DNA of 64,000 nucleotides from Pseudoalteromonas gelatinilytica (GTDB taxonomy: Bacteria; Pseudomonadota; Gammaproteobacteria; Enterobacterales; Alteromonadaceae), in assembly GCF_001641615.1 (NCBI RefSeq), contig NZ_LRRU01000020.1, positions 764,525-828,524 on the forward strand, read 5' to 3'. The notes below the pieces were generated by a model. That model did no database searches. It saw only the letters and a program-made list of their open reading frames with translations, and was not told the DNA's origin. Made by a program: the position numbers and the translations under genes. This document shows positions 55,553 to 64,000 of this stretch, one piece after another. Within the stretch, counting starts at the first letter, position 1, and each line of letters begins with the position of its first letter.

Positions 55553-57832
55553 TTACAGCTCGCCGGGGGCGAAGTTATCAACGGCTATTGCTTGTTTACG
55601 TAGCTCATTGGCTTGATTCATTCGCTCTGCAACGGTTTCGTTAATCAAGTTTTTCTCTTTCGCTGCAGCAATTGCGCCCTCAAGCTCAAGGGTTTTCGCA
55701 ATAGTGCCTTCTTTTTGCCATTTACGAAGCTGCTTAAAGTCTTCATGGGTATCAATCATGGCTAAAAAGGCATTTTCCATGACACCCGTGCCTGCATTTT
55801 CATCGACATAACAAAGATGGGTTAATCTGTCTCTAAAGACCCCTGGTTTGCTCATGTGCTCACACATTGTTTGAGCTAACTCATCGCTTGGACGGTGGTA
55901 ATGATTACCTAGTGGGAAGACAATACGTTTGAGTAAAAAATTAACCACAGGATTAGAGAAGTTTTTAAAGAAGCCATCGAATGCCTGACCAATGCAGAAT
56001 AACGAATGCTCTACTGCATATTGCACAAAAGGTAGGTCCGCTTGCTGGCGTCCTTCATCTTCATAACGTTTCAGTACACATGAAGCAAGATATAAGTGGC
56101 TAAGCACATCACCTAAACGAGCCGAAATCATCTCTTTACGTTTTAACTCACCACCTAACACTAACATCGCAACGTCAGTACAAAACGCTAAACCACGACT
56201 CATCCGGCTCAACTGTTTGTAGTAAACAGTGGTTGCGCCACATACAGGGGCTTTAGCGAAGTAACTACGCGTTAAACCGTGAACAAATGCCATACCTGCA
56301 TTACTACCTGCAAATAAAATATGTTGCAGCAGTAATGAGTCGAATTCTTTCAAGGCAACATCATGGTCTTCCATTGCAGCCGCTTCCATTTCTTTTAAAA
56401 CAAACGGATGACAGCGAGTGGCACCTTGACCAAATATCATCAAGTTACGAGTCAAAATGTTTGCACCTTCAACGGTAATCGAAACTGGGATCCCCATATA
56501 ACCATGAGCTAAATAGTTATTCGGCCCAACTTGAATACCTTTACCTGAATGAATATCCATAGCGTCGTTCATAACTGTACGACCCATTTCAGTCATATGG
56601 TACTTAGCTATGGCGGTAACCACAGACGGACTTAGTTTTAAATCAATCGCCCCTGCAGTCATTAACCGTGTCGCTTCTAAGGTGTAAGTCAAACCACCTA
56701 TGCGAGCAAGCGCCTCTTGAACACCCTCAAATTGGCCAATCGACACACCAAATTGTTGGCGTACGGTTGCATAGGCAGATGTCATTCTTGAAGCCAAGTG
56801 GCCAGTTGCTGTACTAAGCGCTGGTAACGAAATACCACGGCCAGCACTTAAACATTCAACTAACATACGCCAGCCTCGACCAGCGCCTTTTTCACCACCA
56901 ATGATCCAATCAAGCGGAATAAACACATCTTTACCGTACGTTGTGCCATTCATAAATGCCATATTTAAAGGGTAATGACGCTCACCTGTTTGAACACCTT
57001 CATGGTCTGTCGGAATAAGCGCACATGTAATACCAAGCTCTTTTTTATCACCTAATAAACCCTCAGGATCGTACATCTTAAATGCAAGACCCAGCACGGT
57101 GGCAATGGGTGCAAGGGTGATATAACGTTTTGACCAGTTAAGTTTTAAACCAATCACTTCTTCACCGTCATGCATGCCTTTACACACAACGCCTGTATCA
57201 GGAATACTGCCTGCATCCGAACCCGCCTCAGGGCCCGTCAATGCAAAACAAGGTACATCATCACCTTTAGCTAAGCTTGGCAACCAACGCTCTTGTTGCT
57301 CTTTAGTTCCATAATGAAGGAGTAATTCGCCTGGACCTAAGCTATTTGGTACCATTACGGTAACCGCAGCGGTTAAACTCTTAGTGGCAATTTTCGATAC
57401 GATGGTTGAATTTGCAATCGCCGAAAACTCGCGACCACCAAACTTTTCAGGAATGATTAACGCAAAGAACCCTTCTTTTTTTAGGTAGTCCCACACTACT
57501 TTTGGTAGGTCTTTATCTTTTTGTACGATTTGATAATCATCAAGCATGGCTAACAAGGTTTCGACTTGCTCGCCCATAAATGCGCGTTCTTTTTCGCTTA
57601 ATTCAGGTTTAGGAAAACGATGCAGTTTTTGCCAATCTGGGTTACCACTGAATAGTTCACCATCCCACCAAACATCACCCGCTTCCATAGCTTCACGTTC
57701 TGTTTGCGATAACGGCGGCAAAACTTTTTTAAACATACTAAACGTAGGTCGTGTGACAAGATTGATGCGAATGTCTTTCACAGCAAAAATTACAATCACA
57801 GCAACCAGTAACAGAATGATTACGGTCGTCAT
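55553..57832 (-). CDS. fadE: Acyl-CoA dehydrogenase (FadE type)
   Basis: The 759-residue protein is the long proteobacterial FadE-type enzyme: an N-terminal membrane helix (about 3-18), then an acyl-CoA dehydrogenase core (about 85-500), and a large C-terminal extension. It carries out the first oxidation of fatty-acid beta-oxidation with FAD. Core motifs include CFALTGPEAGSDAGSIPD and the TVEGANILTRNLMIFGQG segment. It is a little shorter than E. coli FadE (814). The ribosome-binding site AAAGGA lies before ATG. No fad operator could be identified with confidence. Confidence 0.93.
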   Translation of the reverse strand: MTTVIILLLVAVIVIFAVKDIRINLVTRPTFSMFKKVLPPLSQTEREAMEAGDVWWDGELFSGNPDWQKLHRFPKPELSEKERAFMGEQVETLLAMLDDYQIVQKDKDLPKVVWDYLKKEGFFALIIPEKFGGREFSAIANSTIVSKIATKSLTAAVTVMVPNSLGPGELLLHYGTKEQQERWLPSLAKGDDVPCFALTGPEAGSDAGSIPDTGVVCKGMHDGEEVIGLKLNWSKRYITLAPIATVLGLAFKMYDPEGLLGDKKELGITCALIPTDHEGVQTGERHYPLNMAFMNGTTYGKDVFIPLDWIIGGEKGAGRGWRMLVECLSAGRGISLPALSTATGHLASRMTSAYATVRQQFGVSIGQFEGVQEALARIGGLTYTLEATRLMTAGAIDLKLSPSVVTAIAKYHMTEMGRTVMNDAMDIHSGKGIQVGPNNYLAHGYMGIPVSITVEGANILTRNLMIFGQGATRCHPFVLKEMEAAAMEDHDVALKEFDSLLLQHILFAGSNAGMAFVHGLTRSYFAKAPVCGATTVYYKQLSRMSRGLAFCTDVAMLVLGGELKRKEMISARLGDVLSHLYLASCVLKRYEDEGRQQADLPFVQYAVEHSLFCIGQAFDGFFKNFSNPVVNFLLKRIVFPLGNHYHRPSDELAQTMCEHMSKPGVFRDRLTHLCYVDENAGTGVMENAFLAMIDTHEDFKQLRKWQKEGTIAKTLELEGAIAAAKEKNLINETVAERMNQANELRKQAIAVDNFAPGEL

Positions 57833-58000
57833 TGTGCAATCCTTTTATTTTAATTAACTGGTTCAAGTATGACTGATCGTGCCATAAATACAACGTAAGC
57901 GGCTCTTACCTAGGTTGTTTTTACCGATGCAGTTTGTTGTTTACTAAGACACTGCTATTATGCATGGGCAATAAATAACAATAAACTTCTAGGGAACGTT

Positions 58001-59851
58001 ATGAAAAAGACTCCATTTAAGCTCAGCATGAGCGCACTTATGGTCGCAAGTGCACTAGCACTTACTGGCTGTAATGATGACGCTGCAAGCACTAAAACAA
58101 CGACTGCTGAAGTCAAAACAAGCCAAGTAACAGCACAAGATGCCACTAAATTTATCGCCGATACTGAAAAAGAATTAAGCGCGCTTTATTTAGAAGCAAG
58201 CCGTGCTGAATGGATTTATGCCAACTTCATCACCCATGATACTGCTGAACTATCTGCTGAAGTAAATCGCAAGATGACTGAAGCTGTTGTTCGCCTTGCT
58301 AATGAAGCTGCAAAATTCGATAGTTTAGAGCTTGATTACGATGCGCGTCGTAAACTCGATAAACTTAAACTAGCGCTCACCTTACCTGCGCCACAAGATG
58401 CTGAAAAAACAGCTAAGCTTTCACAGCTAGTGGCTGAGCTAGGGGGTATTTATGGTAAAGGTAAATACTGTAAAGAAGATGGTAGCTGTTTAAGCCTTGG
58501 CGAGATGACTGCGAAAATGGCAACGAGCCGTGATTACAATGAATTGCTTGATTTATGGCAAGGCTGGCGTCAAGTTTCAAAGCCTATGCGCCCGCTTTAT
58601 GAGCAACAAGTTGCACTCACCAATGAAGGTGCAAAAGAGCTAGGTTATGCAGATACAGGTGCTATGTGGCGTAGTAAATACGACATGCCAGCCGATGATT
58701 TTGCGAAAGAACTTGACCGCATTTGGGGCCAAGTTAAACCACTTTATGATTCATTACATTGTCATGTTCGTGCCAAGCTAGGTGAAAAATATGGCGAAGA
58801 TAAAGTACCACAAGACCAACCTATCCCTGCACACTTACTAGGTAATATGTGGGCACAAACGTGGGGTAACATCTACGATGTTGTTGCACCAGAAAATGCC
58901 GATCCTGGTTATGACGTAACTGAACTATTAGCTGAGCACGATTACGACGAACTTAAAATGGTACGTGGTGCCGAGAAGTTCTTTACATCAATGGGCTTTG
59001 CACCACTACCAGATACCTTCTATGAGCGCTCACTTTTCACTAAACCACAAGACCGTGATGTGCAGTGTCATGCATCAGCATGGGATATCGATAGCAAAGA
59101 TGACCTACGCATTAAAATGTGTATTCAACGTACAGGTGAAGAGTTCTCTGTTATTCACCACGAGCTAGGCCATAACTTCTATCAACGCGCATATAAAGAT
59201 CAGCCTGTTTACTACCAAGAAAGTGCGAACGATGGTTTCCACGAAGCAATTGGTGACACCATTGCGCTTTCTGTTACACCGGGTTATTTAAAAGAAATTG
59301 GTTTATTAGACGAGGTGCCTGATGAGTCAAAAGATATTGGCCTGTTAATGAAAATGGCTTTAGACAAAGTAGCATTTATTCCATTTGGTTTATTGGTAGA
59401 CCAATGGCGCTGGAAAGTTTTCTCAGGTGAAGTAACGCCAGAGAACTACAACAAAGCGTGGTGGGAATTACGTGAAAAATATCAAGGTGTCCAAGCGCCT
59501 ATCGCACGTAGCGAAGCAGACTTCGATCCAGGTGCCAAGTATCACGTACCAGGTAACACGCCTTACACACGTTATTTCTTAGCGCACATTTTACAATTCG
59601 ACTTCCACAGAAGTTTATGTGAAATTGCTGGTAACAAAGAAGCGATTCATCGTTGTTCAGTTTACAACTCTGCTGAGGCGGGTGAAAAACTAAATGCAAT
59701 GTTAGAGATGGGTTCAAGTCGCCCATGGCAAGAAGCTCTTGCGACGATCACTGGTAAAGAAGAAATGGATGCAACAGCAATCTTAGATTACTTTGCACCG
59801 TTACAAAAATACCTTGATGAGCAAAATAAAGACCGCCAGTGCGGTTGGTAA
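58001..59851 (+). CDS. M2-family dipeptidyl carboxypeptidase lipoprotein (ACE-like)
   Basis: The 616-residue protein belongs to the peptidase M2 family (relatives of angiotensin-converting enzyme), which release C-terminal dipeptides. It has a lipoprotein signal with lipobox LTGC (Cys24), the zinc site HHELGHNF near residues 386-392, and the third ligand Glu in FHEAIGDT about 24 residues on. The full domain length is present. It would be anchored in the outer membrane and process peptides in the periplasm. The proteolytic marine lifestyle of Pseudoalteromonas fits. Confidence 0.92.
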   Translation: MKKTPFKLSMSALMVASALALTGCNDDAASTKTTTAEVKTSQVTAQDATKFIADTEKELSALYLEASRAEWIYANFITHDTAELSAEVNRKMTEAVVRLANEAAKFDSLELDYDARRKLDKLKLALTLPAPQDAEKTAKLSQLVAELGGIYGKGKYCKEDGSCLSLGEMTAKMATSRDYNELLDLWQGWRQVSKPMRPLYEQQVALTNEGAKELGYADTGAMWRSKYDMPADDFAKELDRIWGQVKPLYDSLHCHVRAKLGEKYGEDKVPQDQPIPAHLLGNMWAQTWGNIYDVVAPENADPGYDVTELLAEHDYDELKMVRGAEKFFTSMGFAPLPDTFYERSLFTKPQDRDVQCHASAWDIDSKDDLRIKMCIQRTGEEFSVIHHELGHNFYQRAYKDQPVYYQESANDGFHEAIGDTIALSVTPGYLKEIGLLDEVPDESKDIGLLMKMALDKVAFIPFGLLVDQWRWKVFSGEVTPENYNKAWWELREKYQGVQAPIARSEADFDPGAKYHVPGNTPYTRYFLAHILQFDFHRSLCEIAGNKEAIHRCSVYNSAEAGEKLNAMLEMGSSRPWQEALATITGKEEMDATAILDYFAPLQKYLDEQNKDRQCGW

Positions 59852-59862
59852 TTATAAAAACG

Positions 59863-59889
59863 AAAAAGCCCGCATTATGCGGGCTTTTT
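59863..59889. terminator. Bidirectional terminator between the peptidase and the porin gene
   Basis: A 12-bp stem with GCCCGCA core (59863-59874 with 59878-59889), a 3-base loop and A/T tracts on both sides. Confidence 0.88.
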
Positions 59890-59908
59890 TATATCATCAA
59901 ATTAATGA

Positions 59909-60697
59909 TTAAAACTGTAAGCTTACGTTTGCAAAGTATGCATCGTAATCTGAGTCATCCCAGTTGTTTGCATAACCAGCTTTTAAGCCTACGTTTTTGT
60001 TAAAGAAGTGCTGTGCACCAAAGCTGTAGTCATCTTCTTTATTAAACGTTACAAATGCTGACGTTGCTTTAGAGAAGTAGTAGTTAGAACCTAGTTCCCA
60101 AGAGCTACCGCTATCGTCTGTATCTGAGATTGTACCTTCAATTGTTAGGTAGTTACCTTGTTGAAGATCCATGAAGTATTTTGCATTTACTGCACGGTAA
60201 TCAAACTCATCGTCAGCTGTGAATGTGAAACCTAAGTAATCAGTGCTGTTAAGCTGGTGATTGTATTTAAGGTCGAACATTACAGTGTTGTCACCGTCTT
60301 CTACGTCGATAAATGTTGCTTTAAGAAGAAGGTTAGGATTAAAGAAGTAACCTGCAGATACATTGAATAAATCAGTATCTGAACCGTAATCGTAGTTGCT
60401 ATAACCCGCACCAAATACAAAATCTTGTACGAAGTATTCACCACCGATGTTAGTTACATCACCAAAGTCATCATCTGCGTACGAACCAAACACGTTGGTT
60501 GTTCTGTTGATGTATTCAAACTGGTCGTAAGGACCCATTGTTTTCTTTGGTGCGAAGTAATACGTTGAATCAACGCTTACAGTGTCGTTGCCATCGGTGT
60601 CCATGTACCCTAAATGGCTAATTGATTGGTAACTATCCGCAGCAGTCGCGGCAGTTGACAGAAGCATACTCGAAATAATAACTGCTAACTTTTTCAT
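59909..60697 (-). CDS. Putative outer-membrane beta-barrel protein (porin-like)
   Basis: The 262-residue protein has a signal peptide (about 1-19, ending TAATA). The mature part is rich in Asp, Tyr and Phe, with strands alternating in hydrophobicity and a C-terminal Phe (VSLQF), as in outer-membrane barrels. The strand pattern (FGAGYSNYDYG, FNVSAGYFFNP, LKAGYANNWDD) suggests about 12 strands. The family is not identified. The acidic loops could bind cations; that is inference. A 221-base gap precedes it. Confidence 0.75.
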   Translation of the reverse strand: MKKLAVIISSMLLSTAATAADSYQSISHLGYMDTDGNDTVSVDSTYYFAPKKTMGPYDQFEYINRTTNVFGSYADDDFGDVTNIGGEYFVQDFVFGAGYSNYDYGSDTDLFNVSAGYFFNPNLLLKATFIDVEDGDNTVMFDLKYNHQLNSTDYLGFTFTADDEFDYRAVNAKYFMDLQQGNYLTIEGTISDTDDSGSSWELGSNYYFSKATSAFVTFNKEDDYSFGAQHFFNKNVGLKAGYANNWDDSDYDAYFANVSLQF

Positions 60698-60852
60698 AAA
60701 CAGATTTCCCTATTAACATTGTTTCATTGCTGTTGAAAACTAGCCTGATGGCTAAGTTGGGCACATGCTAACGTGAGAAAACTGAATGGATACTTAACTA
60801 AGCAGTTGTTTTTACTTGATTAATTGTAATAAAGTGTCGGCAAATGTAAAGA

Positions 60853-60890
60853 AAAAGTTGGCCGAAACTTACGTCTCCCAGCCAACTTTT
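60853..60890 (-). terminator. Terminator of the PH-domain/ABC operon
   Basis: A 10-bp stem (60853-60862 with 60881-60890), an 18-base loop, and a T-run on the minus strand, 29 bases after the PH gene stop. Confidence 0.7.
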
Positions 60891-60918
60891 AGAGAAAAAA
60901 GTAAAGCCTCTCAGTACC

Positions 60919-61293
60919 TTATAAAGCGAATTGGCTTATAATTCTATAAACCTCATTAATGTTATCTCCTGCTTTAAAGTCTTTACTGATTGGCGTTGGA
61001 TCTGAACCAACCCAAATTTTCAGTTCAGCATCCAGATCAAAATGCCCAGCACTTTCTTTACTAAACTTAGTGATTTTTGAGTAAGCAATGCTCAGCATTT
61101 CAACTTTAGAGCCAGTAACACCTTGTTTATCAATAATAATTAATCTTTTATTGGTAAAGATGAACATATCTCGAATAACTTTATAGGCTTTTTGTACTGT
61201 TTCACCATCAATCAGCGTATTGGCAAGTAGTTCTTCTAAATCATCATTATCGACTTCACTTGCGTTACCCATTAATCCGCTTAATAAACCCAT
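60919..61293 (-). CDS. Bacterial PH-domain protein
   Basis: The 124-residue protein resembles the bacterial PH domain family (bPH_1). A short Gly/Met-rich N-terminus is followed by FIFTNKRLIIIDKQGVTG and VEMLSIAYSKITKFSKES, the conserved core strands. It is soluble and may bind proteins or lipids; no function is established. It starts 2 bases after the ABC ATPase gene, so it is likely made with the exporter. Confidence 0.8.
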   Translation of the reverse strand: MGLLSGLMGNASEVDNDDLEELLANTLIDGETVQKAYKVIRDMFIFTNKRLIIIDKQGVTGSKVEMLSIAYSKITKFSKESAGHFDLDAELKIWVGSDPTPISKDFKAGDNINEVYRIISQFAL

Positions 61294-61295
61294 AA

Positions 61296-62204
61296 TTAGC
61301 TCTCCTTATGAAAAATTTGATTTTCGAGTGTGTGACCATTCACTAGTTGACGATACTGCCAACCTTGTTGATAACAAAAGTGTAGAAGATTGATATCAAA
61401 AGGCTCTGCGGTTTTCTCAAACTCGATCACATATTCTTTTGCTTGGCTCATATAAACATGATGTACATGGGCAAGGCTTGCAAGCTTTGCTTCGACATCA
61501 TCATAGTGTTGATTTAACTGCAGTGTAATAAAGTGTTTATTATCTTGCGTGCTAGAACGGGCTTGATGCTCACTTAACACCCCTTTATCTAGGTGTAAAA
61601 CCCCAGAGCATAATCGCTCAAGCTCAGTTAAGTCATGGGAGCTTAAAATAAATGTTGCTTCGTTACTTAAAGAACTTACCAGCTCCCTTACCTCACGAGC
61701 ATGAATTGGATCAAGGCCTGCAGTTGCTTCATCAAGCATCACTATTTCAGGTGAACCAATTAATGCCTGTGCAATCGTCACTCGCTTACGCATACCATGA
61801 GAAAGATCATCCGGTCGCTGCTTAGCCACTTCTGACAAACCAACCAGCTCTAGAACACGAGCCGTTTCTTTTTTTCGAACCGCACCACTGAGCCCTTGTA
61901 ATTGACCATAAAAGTTAAGTTGATGCGCAATACTAAAACGAGGATCAAGCTGGGCATCTTGTGGTAACGCGGTTAGCTTACCAAATAACGCCGCACTGCC
62001 TGGGCTGTGCCCCATGACCGATAATTTTCCTGAACTTGGTAAAATATAACCACATAACAAACTGAATAACGTTGTTTTACCCGCCCCATTTGGGCCAACT
62101 AGCGCTACCGGCGCTCCTTTCTTTATTTCAAAGCTAACGTTATCGAGCGCTCGTTTAGCCCCGTAGTTTTTTGACAAGCCTTGTGCCTGAATTAAAACGG
62201 TCAT
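61296..62204 (-). CDS. ABC-2 type exporter ATPase
   Basis: The 302-residue nucleotide-binding subunit has Walker A GPNGAGKTT, a variant signature LSHGMRKRV, Walker B IVMLDEATAGLDP and switch LSSHD. LSHGM in place of LSGGQ is common among ABC-2 ATPases. A C-terminal tail of about 80 residues follows. Its start overlaps the permease stop by 4 bases (ATGA). The substrate is not predictable. Confidence 0.9.
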   Translation of the reverse strand: MTVLIQAQGLSKNYGAKRALDNVSFEIKKGAPVALVGPNGAGKTTLFSLLCGYILPSSGKLSVMGHSPGSAALFGKLTALPQDAQLDPRFSIAHQLNFYGQLQGLSGAVRKKETARVLELVGLSEVAKQRPDDLSHGMRKRVTIAQALIGSPEIVMLDEATAGLDPIHAREVRELVSSLSNEATFILSSHDLTELERLCSGVLHLDKGVLSEHQARSSTQDNKHFITLQLNQHYDDVEAKLASLAHVHHVYMSQAKEYVIEFEKTAEPFDINLLHFCYQQGWQYRQLVNGHTLENQIFHKES

Positions 62205-63019
62205 AATGAGCTCCTTGCAAAAATTCGTTCTCCAGCAAGCAGTAACACTGCCGTTTGTAAAAGTGGTAAACCTAGAGCCAGTGTGACGCCGGCACGTTGA
62301 CCTGCCATTAAATCAAGTTGATAGCCGGGAAATATGTAATTTAAAACCTCAAATGCAGGCCATTGCCACGTCAGTAAGCCAATCACAATATTACCGCCAG
62401 CAAAGAACAAAATAGCCAATACAAAAGCAAGACGCGATGAACGGGCAAACGTGTTCAAAAAGCTCATCAAGGCAATAAATGGCATAACCGCAACAAGCAA
62501 ATAAAATAACAACATAAAGCTTCGCGATAAGCCAGAAAGCAACAAACTTGGCTCACGATAGCCAAGCATTGCAACCGTTGCCATCAAGGTAACAAATAAC
62601 AATGCCGCTAAAATGAGTAGCTGCCCTAAAAAGCGGCCAATAATAATTTCTGAACGAGTCGCTCTAAGTGATAAAAAGCGCAACGTACCTCGTTGTCTGT
62701 CGCCCACTGTTTGGTCACTACATAAAAACAAACAAAAACTTGGAAAACTAAATAAAGCAATCAACCAATAAACGGCCAGTTCAGATTCAGGCCAATCAAG
62801 TAATTTACTGATGCCAATGGCGCCAAATGCTTGCCTAGCAAAATCGGCAAAATCAGGTGAGCTAATCAAGGTCACAGATTGGGCAATGGGATAGCGTAAA
62901 ATAAGTAGCCAACAAATGGCAAAAGCGGCAACCGCCAACAAACCACGTTTGGTTAGAAATAGTCGTACCAGCTCAAATTGTGCAATTTGTGCAAGTCGTT
63001 TAGGATGTAACTGCGTCAC
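62201..63019 (-). CDS. ABC-2 type exporter permease
   Basis: The 272-residue inner-membrane protein has six hydrophobic segments (about 28-45, 82-104, 131-153, 165-190, 197-220, 240-260) and a cytoplasmic GDRQRGTLRFLSLRATRSEIIIGRF segment, typical of ABC-2 permeases. It is the first gene of a three-gene operon with the ATPase and the PH protein. The cargo is unknown. Confidence 0.88.
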   Translation of the reverse strand: MTQLHPKRLAQIAQFELVRLFLTKRGLLAVAAFAICWLLILRYPIAQSVTLISSPDFADFARQAFGAIGISKLLDWPESELAVYWLIALFSFPSFCLFLCSDQTVGDRQRGTLRFLSLRATRSEIIIGRFLGQLLILAALLFVTLMATVAMLGYREPSLLLSGLSRSFMLLFYLLVAVMPFIALMSFLNTFARSSRLAFVLAILFFAGGNIVIGLLTWQWPAFEVLNYIFPGYQLDLMAGQRAGVTLALGLPLLQTAVLLLAGERIFARSSL

Positions 63020-63088
63020 TCATAATCCTTAATGAATTTTATTATTAGAATTACACTAAGTTGAAACAGCTTGAATTACCAGAAAAAA

Positions 63089-63109
63089 AAGACCCGACAA
63101 GCGGGTCTT
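63089..63109 (-). terminator. Terminator of metC
   Basis: An 8-bp stem (63089-63096 with 63102-63109), core GACCCG, a 5-base loop and a T-run on the minus strand, 26 bases after the metC stop. Confidence 0.8.
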
Positions 63110-63134
63110 ATGTAACAAAGTATAAACTTTTAAC

Positions 63135-64000
63135 CTAGAGGTGGCTTTCGTATACTGCAAGCGCTTGGTCAAGGTCAGCTAGTAAATCTGCTACATCTTC
63201 AAGGCCAATGTGAAGTCTTATTACTGGGCCTTGCGACCAACCCGTTTCAGAGCGAAGCCCTTTCATGCTGAGGTTTGCCGTGACTAAGCTCTCATAACCT
63301 CCCCAAGAAAATCCCATTTTAAAATGGTGGAGGCTATCTAAAAACGCATCAATCGCTTGTTGATTACCTTGCTTCATTACAAATGAAAATAAGCCATTAC
63401 TGCCATCAAAATCTCGTTTAAAGAACTCATGACCCGGGCACGTTGCAAAAGCGGGATGGCGAATATGATCAACCAATGGGTGTGTTTCAAGCCATTTAGC
63501 CACTTCGATGGCGGCTTGTTCATGCTGTTTTAAACGCACAGCCATAGTACGCAGACCACGTAGTGCTAAATAGGCATCATCCGCAGAGGTACATTGACCA
63601 AGTAGGTATGAATTTTCGCGAAGGGTTGGCCAATACTTTTTATTGGCAACCGCCACACCCATCATCACATCAGAGTGACCCACGATGTATTTTGTTGCAG
63701 CTTGAATACTAATATCAACGCCATGCTCAAGCGGTCTAAAATGCAGACCATTACCCCAGGTGTTATCTAGCATGGTCATTACACCGCGCTCATTAGCCTT
63801 AGCAACCATGGCTGGCACATCTTGCACTTCCATAGTGATTGAACCTGGTGATTCTAAAAACAATACGCGGGTGTTATCTTTGATAAGCTCACTAATTCCT
63901 GCGCCAATTCCCGGCGGGTAATAGGTTGTTTCAATGCCTAATCCAGCCAGTATTTTGTCACAAAAATCACGGGTCGGCTCGTAAGCAGTATCCACCATTA
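63135..64000 (-). CDS. metC: Cystathionine beta-lyase, C-terminal part (5' truncated by window)
   Basis: This pyridoxal-phosphate enzyme cleaves cystathionine to homocysteine, pyruvate and ammonia in methionine synthesis. About 288 residues are visible. The frame is open to the end of the window, so roughly the first quarter is missing and the first in-frame Met is internal. The cofactor Lys lies in AATKYIVGHSDVMMG. The MLDNTWGNGLHFRPL segment and the C-terminal LHIGLEDVADLLADL are those of MetC rather than MetB. Confidence 0.9.
   Translation of the reverse strand, partial: MVDTAYEPTRDFCDKILAGLGIETTYYPPGIGAGISELIKDNTRVLFLESPGSITMEVQDVPAMVAKANERGVMTMLDNTWGNGLHFRPLEHGVDISIQAATKYIVGHSDVMMGVAVANKKYWPTLRENSYLLGQCTSADDAYLALRGLRTMAVRLKQHEQAAIEVAKWLETHPLVDHIRHPAFATCPGHEFFKRDFDGSNGLFSFVMKQGNQQAIDAFLDSLHHFKMGFSWGGYESLVTANLSMKGLRSETGWSQGPVIRLHIGLEDVADLLADLDQALAVYESHL

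Noticed and set aside
57833..57900. AACTGGTTCAAGT upstream of fadE as a FadR or PsrA operator
   Set aside because: Only the left half matches FadR and the second half site is missing.
63135..63998. metC fragment as a complete 287-residue gene starting MVDTAYEP
   Set aside because: That Met aligns to an internal position of MetC, and the frame is open to the window edge; the gene is truncated by the window.

Overview
The window is chromosomal DNA from a marine gammaproteobacterium, most likely Pseudoalteromonas or a close relative. The inference rests on low-to-moderate GC, the conserved block apt-dnaX-ybaB-recR-htpG-adk, a TonB2-type cluster with a TtpC-like protein, DUF3450 and TPR partners, an HvfABC cassette, and closely packed AT-rich intergenic regions ending in strong hairpins. 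I saw no tRNA, rRNA, insertion sequence, prophage or CRISPR array. Both ends cut genes: recN on the left and metC on the right.

Layout. 1-4.9 kb: 3' end of recN, a small membrane protein, and a TPR-sensor kinase facing an OmpR-type regulator. 5.1-11.0 kb: gltBD (glutamate synthase, minus strand) with a leader dense in operator-like palindromes. 11.6-18.9 kb: a plus-strand operon starting with a 31-codon ORF, then a MacA-like adaptor, an ABC ATPase, two MacB/FtsX-type permeases, a sigma-54 activator and its kinase. Inverted repeats and a sigma-54-like promoter precede it. 19-21.7 kb: a small AT-rich patch with two unrecognised proteins around endonuclease V. 21.8-28.9 kb: grxD, sodB and the stress set prkA(yeaG)-yeaH-spoVR-uspE. 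28.9-32.4 kb: a receiver/CheC-type regulator with a diguanylate cyclase, an exported thiol peroxidase, and adk. 32.5-39.7 kb: htpG with a near-consensus heat-shock promoter, an orphan secreted protein, recR, ybaB, dnaX with a probable frameshift site, and apt.

39.8-42.2 kb is the most unusual locus: an HvfABC RiPP copper-metallophore operon. Its precursor carries 17 EGKCG motifs in 51-bp tandem repeats, a hairpin separates precursor from maturation genes, and an unannotated 40-residue membrane peptide lies downstream. 42.4-50.9 kb: dusC, a DksA/TraR-like zinc protein, a lipoprotein, the DUF3450-ttpC-exbB-exbD-tonB-TPR operon and a LuxR-type regulator. 51.3-64 kb: a cold-shock protein with a long leader, pyrC, a GAF-GGDEF-EAL protein, fadE, an M2-family peptidase lipoprotein, a barrel-type outer-membrane protein, a PH-domain protein with an ABC-2 exporter, and metC.

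Themes. Envelope and metal handling (HvfABC, TonB2, the MacAB-like exporter), signalling (three two-component or receiver systems, two c-di-GMP proteins) and stress functions sit between housekeeping genes. All coordinates were read by eye. Promoter, terminator and operator calls are pattern matches, not measurements.
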